From NCBI GenBank assembly GCA_024280995.1, contig JAMXLM010000045.1, forward strand, positions 1 through 64,000: DNA of 64,000 nt, in the 5' to 3' direction. Positions 45,799 through 53,716 of this stretch are shown here, piece by piece. Below the pieces are notes generated by a model. It did not search any database and was not told the origin of the DNA. It saw only the letters and a program-made list of their open reading frames with translations. This DNA comes from Candidatus Dormiibacterota bacterium (lineage in GTDB: Bacteria > Chloroflexota > Dormibacteria > Dormibacterales > Dormibacteraceae). The translations under genes were made by a program, and so were the position numbers. Position 1 is the first letter of the stretch. Each line of letters opens with the position of its first letter.

Positions 45799-45821
45799 AG
45801 AACGTCAGCCGCCGCGGACGG

Positions 45822-46472
45822 TTACTGCGCGCCTGAGAGCAGTCCCACCGTACCCATCGCAAGCGGCTGGAAGCGGACGTCCTTCCAGCCCGCCCGGGCA
45901 GCCATCTCCTGCAGCTCAGCGGGTGTCCGGTATGAGTCGACGGTGTCGCTCAGGTAGCGATAGGCGTTGCGGTCGCCGGAGATCGCGCCGCCCACGAGCG
46001 GCAGGAGACTTCTGAGATAAAGCCGGTAGGCGCCGCCGACCAGTCCTTTTGGCGGGCGCACGAACTCGAGCACCACCCCGCGCCGCGCCACGCGCGTCAT
46101 CTCGCTCAGACCCGTGATCGGGTCGGCCAGGTTGCGCAGCCCGAAGGCGATCGTCGCGGCGTCGAAGCTCGCATCGTCGAACGGCAGCTTGAGGGCGTCT
46201 CCCTCGATGAACTCGATCCCGGCGTGATCGCGCCGCGCCACGTCGAGCATCTGCGGGCTGAAGTCGAGGCCGACCACACGACCACCGCGCGCGATGCGTG
46301 CCAGCTCCGCCGTGAGCTTGCCCGAGCCGCAGGCCACATCCAGCGCCGAGCCTCCGGCTTGTAGGCCCGTCTCGCGAGCGGCCCGGCGCCGCCAGCCTCC
46401 GTCGGTGCCCGCCGACAGGATGGTGTTGACCAGGTCGTAGCGCCGGGCGATGCGGTCGAACATCGACCGCAC
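45822..46472 (-). CDS. menG: Demethylmenaquinone/ubiquinone C-methyltransferase
   Basis: A roughly 216-residue SAM-dependent methyltransferase of the UbiE/MenG family: MFDRIARRYDLVNTILSAGTD at the N-terminus, motif I LDVACGSGKLT, GLDFSPQML, DALKLPFDDASFDAATIAFGLRN and a C-terminal YRTPAELQEMAARAGW. It methylates demethylmenaquinone in the last step of menaquinone synthesis. GTG 46472 gives a minimal N-terminus; relatives usually have about ten more residues, and the frame stays open upstream but lacks a standard start. GCACCGCTGCGG is repeated 36 bases apart at the 5' end. Confidence 0.9.
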   Translation of the reverse strand: MRSMFDRIARRYDLVNTILSAGTDGGWRRRAARETGLQAGGSALDVACGSGKLTAELARIARGGRVVGLDFSPQMLDVARRDHAGIEFIEGDALKLPFDDASFDAATIAFGLRNLADPITGLSEMTRVARRGVVLEFVRPPKGLVGGAYRLYLRSLLPLVGGAISGDRNAYRYLSDTVDSYRTPAELQEMAARAGWKDVRFQPLAMGTVGLLSGAQ

Positions 46473-46563
46473 CGCTGCGGGATCTCGTTCGGACGCGGTC
46501 AGAGTGCGGCACCGCTGCGGTCCGGACCCGGTTGTACGGCCCGGACAGTCGGTGGCGCCGGAC

Positions 46564-47736
<1,173 letters not shown>

Positions 47737-48528
47737 CTACTTCTTGGCGCGGGCCGCGAGGAACTTCTCCACGCCCGCAGCGAACTCACCGTTCGCGGCC
47801 TGAGCCTCCTGCAGGTACGACTCGAACTCGACCGCCTCTTCGTAGCTCGACTCGAGCCCGCGGTTGACGGCCTTCTTGATCCCGGCCAGCGCGTGGCGAG
47901 GCTGGGAGGCGATGCGGCCCGCGAGTTCGCGCACCTCGTCCTCGAGTCGCTCCGCCGGGACGATTCGGTTGATGAGGCCGAGGCGGTGCGCGTCTGCGGC
48001 CAAAAGTGGTTGACCCGTGAAGAGCATCTCGAAAGCCACGCCGAGGCCGGCCAGACGCGGAAGCAGATAGCTCGCGCCGCCTTCCATCACCAGGCCGATG
48101 TTGATGAACGCCTCGGTGAGGTAAGCCTCGGGCGTGCCGATTCGGATGTCGCAAGCCAACGCGAAGCTCGCACCGATTCCTAGCGCGGGGCCGTTGAGCG
48201 CCGCGATCACCGGCTTTGGCATGTTGCGGATGCGCAGGAACATCGCACCGTACTCATCCCGCAGGACGCGGCCGAGGTCTTCGGGCGTGCGCGTGCCCAT
48301 GCCGCTGTCCATCTCGCTGATGTCGCCGCCCGCCGAGAACGCCCGTCCGGTGCCGGTGATGACGACCACCCTGACGGCGTCGTCGCGCTCGGCCTGCTTC
48401 AGCGCATCGCTCAGCTGCTGCCGCATCACGGAGCCGATCGCGTTCAGCTTGTCCGGCCGGTTGAGCTGGATCAGTGCGATGCCCCCGTGGGAGTGGACGC
48501 TGACGTGCTGCTCGACAGTGGTCGCCAT
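47737..48528 (-). CDS. Enoyl-CoA hydratase/isomerase
   Basis: A 263-residue crotonase-fold enzyme, middle gene of the ech-ech-thiolase run. Oxyanion-hole segments GTGRAFSAGGDISEM and ALNGPALGIGASFALACD are clear. At the catalytic region it reads AFINIGLVMEGGASYLLPRL: the first Glu position is not the usual EVNLG pattern, resembling PaaG-like isomerases. Hydration or double-bond isomerisation of an enoyl-CoA is likely. ATG 48528 is four bases after the previous gene's stop. Confidence 0.88.
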   Translation of the reverse strand: MATTVEQHVSVHSHGGIALIQLNRPDKLNAIGSVMRQQLSDALKQAERDDAVRVVVITGTGRAFSAGGDISEMDSGMGTRTPEDLGRVLRDEYGAMFLRIRNMPKPVIAALNGPALGIGASFALACDIRIGTPEAYLTEAFINIGLVMEGGASYLLPRLAGLGVAFEMLFTGQPLLAADAHRLGLINRIVPAERLEDEVRELAGRIASQPRHALAGIKKAVNRGLESSYEEAVEFESYLQEAQAANGEFAAGVEKFLAARAKK

Positions 48529-48532
48529 CTCT

Positions 48533-49306
48533 CTACCTACCTTTGAAATTGCCCTTCCGCTTCTCGAGGAACGCGTGCATTCCTTCCTTCTGGTCCTCGG
48601 TCGCAAATAGAAAGTAGAAGCTCTTGCGCTCGGCCGCGAGGCCCTCTGTCAGCGGCGTCTCGAACGACTTCAGCACCGCTTCCTTCGCCATTCGCACGGC
48701 GAGTGGCGGCTTGGCGGCGACCTGGCGCGCGAGTCGCCTGGCGACCTCGACCGTCATCTCCGACGGCACCACTTTGTTGACCAGGCCGACCTCGTATGCG
48801 CGCTGCGCGGTGATCGGCGCGCCAGTGAGCATCGCCTCCATGGCCACGTACTTGCCGGCGGTCCGCGGCCATCGCTGCGTGCCGCCGGCGCCGGGGATGA
48901 TCCCCAGGTTGATCTCCGGCTGGCCAAACCGCGCGGAGTCTCCGGCGATGACCATGTCGCACATCAGCACGACCTCGCATCCGCCGCCGAGCGCGTAGCC
49001 GTTGACCGCCGCGATCAGCGGCTTCCTGAAGCCCGCCAGCGGAGCCCAGCGGCCGGTCTGATCGCGCAGCAGCTGGTCGACCGGGCCCTGGTCGGCCATG
49101 TCGCCGATGTCGGCCCCGGCGGCGAAGACCTTCGGGCCGCCGGTGAGCACGACCGCGACGACGCTGTCGTCGGTCTCGATCCGGGACAGCTCACTGGTCA
49201 GCTCGCCGATCAAGGCGGGGCTGAGCGCGTTCAGGACCTTGGGCCGGTTGAGCGTGATCGTGGCGATCGGGGATTCGATCTCGACGAGGATGTGCTCGTA
49301 TGCCAT
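48533..49306 (-). CDS. Enoyl-CoA hydratase
   Basis: A 257-residue crotonase: VFAAGADIGDMAD, NGYALGGGCEVVLMCD (oxyanion hole) and FGQPEINLGIIPGAGGTQRWPR with both catalytic Glu positions, ending in KRKGNFKGR. This is a standard short-chain enoyl-CoA hydratase of beta-oxidation. First gene of a run with the hydratase and thiolase that follow, all on the minus strand. ATG 49306 begins MAYEHILVE; an ATG at 49318 would overlap the divergent moaA promoter. Confidence 0.92.
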   Translation of the reverse strand: MAYEHILVEIESPIATITLNRPKVLNALSPALIGELTSELSRIETDDSVVAVVLTGGPKVFAAGADIGDMADQGPVDQLLRDQTGRWAPLAGFRKPLIAAVNGYALGGGCEVVLMCDMVIAGDSARFGQPEINLGIIPGAGGTQRWPRTAGKYVAMEAMLTGAPITAQRAYEVGLVNKVVPSEMTVEVARRLARQVAAKPPLAVRMAKEAVLKSFETPLTEGLAAERKSFYFLFATEDQKEGMHAFLEKRKGNFKGR

Positions 49307-49312
49307 CCGACC

Positions 49313-49318
49313 TATCAT
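49313..49318 (+). promoter_or_regulatory. -10 TATCAT of leaderless moaA
   Basis: TATCAT ends seven bases before ATG 49326 in a 19-base divergent gap. There is no room for a ribosome site or long leader, so moaA should be read from a leaderless transcript. The space is so short that the hydratase promoter on the other strand must lie within the moaA 5' coding region. Confidence 0.5.
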
Positions 49319-49325
49319 CGGTCAA

Positions 49326-50330
49326 ATGCAGCGTCGAGCCCGAAGCCTCTGGGACTCCTATGGGCGGGTCGCCGACGACCTGCGGATCTCGGTCACGGAC
49401 AGGTGCAACTTCCGCTGCATCTACTGCATGCCGGCCGAGGGCCTCAAGTGGCTGAAGCGCGAGGACATCCTCCGGTACGAGGAGATCGTCCGCCTCGCGC
49501 GGATCTTCGTCGAGCGGTACGGCGTGCGGACGATCCGGATCACGGGCGGCGAGCCGCTGGTGCGGGTGAAGCTCGAGGAGCTGATCGGGATGATCAACGC
49601 GATCGACCCGACCCTCGACATCACGATGACGACCAACGGGGTGCTCCTGCGGCAGAAGGCGCAGGCGCTGAAGGACGCGGGTCTCAATCGCATCAACATC
49701 TCGCTGGACACGCTTCACGACGACCGCTTCAAGGAGATGGCGCGCAGCGATCAGTTCACCCGCGTGATGGACGGCATCACCGCCGCGCGTGAGGCCGGGC
49801 TGTGGCCGATCAAGCTGAACATGGTGGTGGTGCAGGGCCACAACGACGACGAGGTCGTCGACTTCGCCCGGCTCGCCCACTCCGAGGGCTACGAGGTGCG
49901 GTTCATCGAGTTCATGCCGCTGGACGGGGACAACATCTGGACCAACGAGCAGGTGGTTCCGAGCCGGCGGATCATGGAGCAGATCGAGGACCAGTTTCCG
50001 CTGGTGCCGTTCAACGACACCCGGCCCGGACCGGCGACCCGCTACACGTTCGCCGACGGCGCTGCGGGCGGGATCGGGTTCATCTCCTCGGTGAGCCAGG
50101 CGTTCTGCACGTCGTGCAACCGAGTGCGGCTGACGGCGGAGGGCGGTCTGCGGACGTGCCTGTTCTCGCTGCAGGAGACGCCGCTGCGCGAGCTGATGCG
50201 CTCGGGCGTGTCCGACGACCACCTCGGGTCGGTGATCGAGGGGGCGATCTGGCGGAAGGAAGAGGGGCACCTGATCAACAAGCCGGGATTCATCAAGCCG
50301 GCCAAGTCGATGTCCCAGATCGGGGGCTGA
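49326..50330 (+). CDS. moaA: GTP 3',8-cyclase
   Basis: MoaA is the radical-SAM enzyme that begins molybdenum cofactor synthesis from GTP. The 334-residue protein has the SAM cluster motif CNFRCIYC (about 28-35), GGEPLVR, NGVLL, INISLDTL and the C-terminal second-cluster cysteines CTSCNRVRL with GGLRTC. It ends in the GG dipeptide (QIGG) needed for activity in the family. All essentials are present. moaC, moaE and moaD are not in this window; moeA is at 16 kb. Confidence 0.96.
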   Translation: MQRRARSLWDSYGRVADDLRISVTDRCNFRCIYCMPAEGLKWLKREDILRYEEIVRLARIFVERYGVRTIRITGGEPLVRVKLEELIGMINAIDPTLDITMTTNGVLLRQKAQALKDAGLNRINISLDTLHDDRFKEMARSDQFTRVMDGITAAREAGLWPIKLNMVVVQGHNDDEVVDFARLAHSEGYEVRFIEFMPLDGDNIWTNEQVVPSRRIMEQIEDQFPLVPFNDTRPGPATRYTFADGAAGGIGFISSVSQAFCTSCNRVRLTAEGGLRTCLFSLQETPLRELMRSGVSDDHLGSVIEGAIWRKEEGHLINKPGFIKPAKSMSQIGG

Positions 50331-50334
50331 TTTT

Positions 50335-50592
50335 CTAGCCGGCGGTCTCTAGCGCAATCTTTCGAGCCATCGAGCTCGCCCAGCCGCCGTCACGCAGCGG
50401 ATGGACCTTGAGCCAGACCCTGTCGGCCGATTCGCTCAGTTCGAGAGTTCCGCTTCGACCCGGACGGTACAGGTGCCAGTGCCTGCCGCCGGATGAGCCG
50501 GCCAGTCGACGCTCACTCCGCGCCACCAGCCCGCGGCGCTTGCACTCGGCTAGAAGCTCGCTCGCGGTCAGGTCGACGTCGAGCTCGAGCAC
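50335..50592 (-). CDS. Small basic protein, unknown
   Basis: An 85-residue soluble protein with an N-terminal helix (TASELLAECKRRGLVARSE) and a C-terminal part rich in Trp, His and Arg (GRHWHLYRPGRSGTLELS, VWLKVHPLRDGGWA). No known family recognised. GTG 50592 starts one base after the upstream membrane gene's stop, so the two are coupled. Codon use looks typical of its neighbours, which supports it being real. Confidence 0.6.
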   Translation of the reverse strand: MLELDVDLTASELLAECKRRGLVARSERRLAGSSGGRHWHLYRPGRSGTLELSESADRVWLKVHPLRDGGWASSMARKIALETAG

Positions 50593-50593
50593 G

Positions 50594-51196
50594 TTACCGC
50601 TGGATCAGCAGGATCGCGAAGGCGATGACCAGGGCCCCAGTTATCCCTATAGCCACCGTCACGTTCTGGTGACGGCCGATCCAGGTGGTTGCTCGAGGGA
50701 AGGCGGCCGCGAACGCGGCTCTCGTCATGGGTTCGGGCTGCTCCAGGGGCCTCCCCGTGACCTGCACGATTCGATCGATGGCGTCTCCGCTCCATGCGTT
50801 GGGATTCAGCATGAGCAAGGTGCGACCGTCGGGCCGGAGGAAGTAGATGACGCGCTGTGCACTGCCGCCCTTCGCAGTCGGCAGGATTCTAACGTCGACC
50901 AGTCGGCCAACCTGGTCCGGCGTCCAAACGTGTTCGCGGCCGAACGCATTCCGGACGCCAAAGCGATCGACGCCGATCAGCAGCCGGCCGTTCCTCGTCC
51001 AAAGCCACAGATAAGCGTCGCCGAGAGCGCCCAGCAGGAGCAAGGTCGCGCCGAACACGAGTGGGCGGGTCGCGGCAGGGCTTGACCCGCGTGCCGCAAA
51101 GCCCGCCCATGTGACGATTGCTCCGAGGACCGCCAGGCCGGCAAAAACCCACCTGATGGGCCGCACCCTCGTGGTATTCGGTTCGATCGCGTCCAA
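50594..51196 (-). CDS. Membrane protein with PH-like middle domain, unknown
   Basis: A 200-residue protein with two hydrophobic helices at the N-terminus (about 15-65), a soluble region with LLIGVDRFGVRNAFGREHVW and VIYFLRPDGRTLLMLNPNAWSGD that resembles bacterial PH/DUF-type domains, and a C-terminal helix (about 180-198). Such three-helix/PH proteins are widespread and uncharacterised. Possible partner of the small gene that follows. The frame starts at 51196, beside the frameshifted DUF559 gene on the same strand. Confidence 0.68.
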   Translation of the reverse strand: MDAIEPNTTRVRPIRWVFAGLAVLGAIVTWAGFAARGSSPAATRPLVFGATLLLLGALGDAYLWLWTRNGRLLIGVDRFGVRNAFGREHVWTPDQVGRLVDVRILPTAKGGSAQRVIYFLRPDGRTLLMLNPNAWSGDAIDRIVQVTGRPLEQPEPMTRAAFAAAFPRATTWIGRHQNVTVAIGITGALVIAFAILLIQR

Positions 51197-51197
51197 A

Positions 51198-52086
51198 TCA
51201 CGACATGGTAGTCACGGGGTCGCCGGCCAGCATCGTTTTCACGTGTTGCACGAGAGTGGCAGGGTCTTGGAGAACGTCCGTCGCCGTGAAACGCAGGAGG
51301 CGTACGCCGGCACCTAGGAGGTTGTTCTGCCGGTGATTGTCCTCAACCATCGAGTTCCGGTGCGTGCCTCCGTCGTACTCGATGCCGAGCCTCGCCCGTT
51401 CGAAGTAGAGATCAGGTCGCCCGACAAATCGGCCGTCGGCGTCATAGATCGGGGCCTGTGCTCGGGGTGCCGGTAGACCCCCGAGCCTGAGGAGCATCCG
51501 GAGACGCGTTTCCATGGGTGACTCAGCCGCGGGTTCGGCGAACTCGATGACGCGTCGGAGGCGGCGTATGCCCCGCCAGCGACTGTGAGTCGCCGCCCAA
51601 GACATCAGTTTCTCGACACTTGTTCGCCTCGAGTGCAGTGCCGCATCTGCAATGACCACCGCCTCGGTGAGGCTGATCCGGGCCGCGATGTCCGCGATCG
51701 TCCGGACGATCGACGTCGCTCGCAAGCGTCGTACGCACTGAACATCGCCGTCGGGCAGAAGGGCTCGGTGGACGCAGATGCCTCTGGGGCGATAAACGCC
51801 GATATGCGGAGGGACGGTGACCTCGATCGGGTCACAGGGACGGACGTCGATTCCATGCAACCAGGCCGCGGTCAAGCCGGAAAACGCCGCGGTCGCCGGA
51901 AATCTGCCGGACAGCCTCCAGCGTCGAGTGCGTCGTTTCGGCCCCGGCCCCGACATAGATGCCCCGTGCGAGACGCGTCCAGCTGGCCCCTTCAAGATGC
52001 CATCGTTGCAGCCCTGCCTCGCGCGCTTCGGCAAGTGTGAAAGGACGTTGCATGAGAGAGGCAGCGGTCCGCGGTTTTCGTGGCAT
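51198..52086 (-). pseudogene. Frameshifted AbiEi-N/DUF559 endonuclease-like gene
   Basis: The family has an AbiEi-type winged-helix N-terminus and a C-terminal DUF559 domain of the Vsr/very-short-patch-repair fold. Here the parts lie in two frames: 51832-52086 encodes MQRPFTLAEAREAGLQRWHL and LEAVRQI, and the rest continues in the next frame from about ATAAFSGLTAAWLHGIDVRP near 51890, through PIEVTVP, to a DUF559 core (GRPDLYFERARLGIEYDGGT, HRQNNLLGAG, RLLRFTATDVL) that is intact with its Asp/Glu residues. One shift near 51890-51900 restores a continuous family protein. Could be a true pseudogene, programmed shifting or an assembly error. Confidence 0.75.
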
Positions 52087-52222
52087 GCCGGCGAGGATGG
52101 CTGGCCAACGCGCGAGAAACAATCCAGCCTGTTAACCGCGACGATTGGTCGAGATTGCGGGACTAAAGGAACAGCTCAAACCCGCCAAGTCAACCATCTG
52201 ATGAGTGTCCTCGAGCGAGCCC

Positions 52223-52228
52223 TAAGCT
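52223..52228 (+). promoter_or_regulatory. -10 TAAGCT of leaderless xseA
   Basis: TAAGCT ends seven bases before GTG 52236. The preceding 135 bases (from 52087) are visibly AT-richer than the neighbourhood and hold no gene; they would contain upstream elements of this promoter and the promoter of the divergent DUF559 gene. Confidence 0.42.
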
Positions 52229-52235
52229 AGACCCC

Positions 52236-53519
52236 GTGCTCAAACCGGACGAAGCCCTGCGGCCCTTCACAGTCACCGAGCTCGCCAACGAGATCAAGCG
52301 CGAGCTGCGCCCGCTGACGGCCGTGCTTGTCAAGGGCGAGGTCAGCGGCACCAGACGCGGCACGACCGGCAACTACAACTTCACGATCGGCGACGGCTAC
52401 AGCAAGCTCGAGGCTCTCCTGTGGGCCGACGCATCGCGGCGCGTCACGACGCTACCCGAGGACGGGCAGGTCTTCGTCTTTCGCGGCAAGGTCGACTTCT
52501 TCCACAAGAACGGTCGCTTGAGCTTCGTCGTCGACCAGGTCGAGTTCGACGACATGGGCAAGCTCCGCGCTCGGCTCGAAGAGCTGAAGCGAAGGCTCGA
52601 GCTGGAGGGCGCCTTCGACTCGCGGCGCAAGCGGCGACTTCCGTTTCTACCGGGCACGGTGGCGCTTCTCACCTCGCCGACCGGCGCGGTCATCAACGAC
52701 CTGCAGGAGACGATCTGGGATCGCTACCCCAACATGGGCATAGTCGTCTATCCGATCCAGGTCCAGGGAGCCGGCGCGCCGATGAGCGTCGCTCGTGCCC
52801 TTCGCCGCTGCAACGCCGAGCTGCTCGCCGAGGTCATCGTCCTCGCCCGCGGCGGCGGAAGCTTCGAGGAGATGTATGCCTTCAACACCGAGCTGGTCGC
52901 CAGAGCGATCCTCGACTCGCGCCTGCCTGTCGTCACCGCGCTCGGGCACACCTCGGACCGCACCGTCGCCGACCTCGTGGGCGACGCCGAGTGCAGGACG
53001 CCGACCGAGGCCGGCGCCCGCGTGGTGCCGAAGAAGTCCGACCTTCTCGTCCAGCTGAGCGAGCGCCGGCGCCGGCTCGACCGCGAGCTCAAGCAGCGGG
53101 TCGCACGCTACGTCGAGCGGGTCGAGAGGGCGCGGAAGGATCTCGCGCGCCTCAGCCCGGTCGCCCAGGTGGCGCGTCGCGAGGAGGCGCTGCGCGATCG
53201 CCGCCGGCGGCTGGACAGCGTGGCCGCGTCGCGGCTGTCGCGAAGCGAGAACGCGTTGACGGCCCGCCGAGCGGAGCAGAGGCTCGAACGCGCCCTGGCC
53301 GAGAAGTTCTCCGGCGCGACGCGCGCGCTGGCCCATCGACGCGAGCGATTGAACGCCCTCAGCCCCGACGGCGTGCTGGCGCGCGGATACAGCATCACGC
53401 AGGACGCAGAGTCCGGCGCGGTCATCCGCGACGCGAAATCCACCACATCAGGCCAGAACCTGCGCATCCGCTTCGCGCGCGGGCGCGTGGGCGCGCGGGT
53501 CGAGGAGGTCGAGCCGTGA
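52236..53519 (+). CDS. xseA: Exodeoxyribonuclease VII large subunit
   Basis: XseA forms, with several XseB chains, a nuclease that degrades single-stranded DNA to oligonucleotides. The 427-residue protein has an OB fold (FTVTELANEIKRELRPLTAVLVKGEVSG abbreviated to its start FTVTELANEIKREL, and YNFTIGDGYSKLEALLW), then the catalytic core with LLTSPTGAVINDL, RGGGSFEEMYAFNTE, ALGHTSDRTVADLVGD and DAECRTPTEA, and a long coiled coil (about 270-375). All conserved residues are visible. GTG start; the stop overlaps the xseB GTG. Confidence 0.96.
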   Translation: MLKPDEALRPFTVTELANEIKRELRPLTAVLVKGEVSGTRRGTTGNYNFTIGDGYSKLEALLWADASRRVTTLPEDGQVFVFRGKVDFFHKNGRLSFVVDQVEFDDMGKLRARLEELKRRLELEGAFDSRRKRRLPFLPGTVALLTSPTGAVINDLQETIWDRYPNMGIVVYPIQVQGAGAPMSVARALRRCNAELLAEVIVLARGGGSFEEMYAFNTELVARAILDSRLPVVTALGHTSDRTVADLVGDAECRTPTEAGARVVPKKSDLLVQLSERRRRLDRELKQRVARYVERVERARKDLARLSPVAQVARREEALRDRRRRLDSVAASRLSRSENALTARRAEQRLERALAEKFSGATRALAHRRERLNALSPDGVLARGYSITQDAESGAVIRDAKSTTSGQNLRIRFARGRVGARVEEVEP

Positions 53520-53716
53520 GCGCAGACCTGACCTACGAGCAGGCGCTGGAGAAGCTGGACAACCAGCTCAAGCTCCTCGAGGACGGCAACCTGTCCCTCG
53601 AGGACGCGCTGAAGGCGGTCGACGAGGCTCGTGTCTACCTGAAGATCTGCACCGAGCGGCTCGAGGCCGCGCGCAAGAAGATCGAGGTCCGCGCGGAGAC
53701 CGAACCTACGGAGTAG
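53516..53716 (+). CDS. xseB: Exodeoxyribonuclease VII small subunit
   Basis: A 66-residue protein with the XseB pattern: LTYEQALEKLDNQLKLLEDG, LSLEDALKAVDEA and RLEAARKKIE, two helices that bind the XseA coiled coil. GTG 53516 overlaps the xseA stop (GTGA), so synthesis is coupled. The 3' end overlaps the convergent transporter-fusion gene by 11 bases. Confidence 0.94.
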   Translation: MSADLTYEQALEKLDNQLKLLEDGNLSLEDALKAVDEARVYLKICTERLEAARKKIEVRAETEPTE

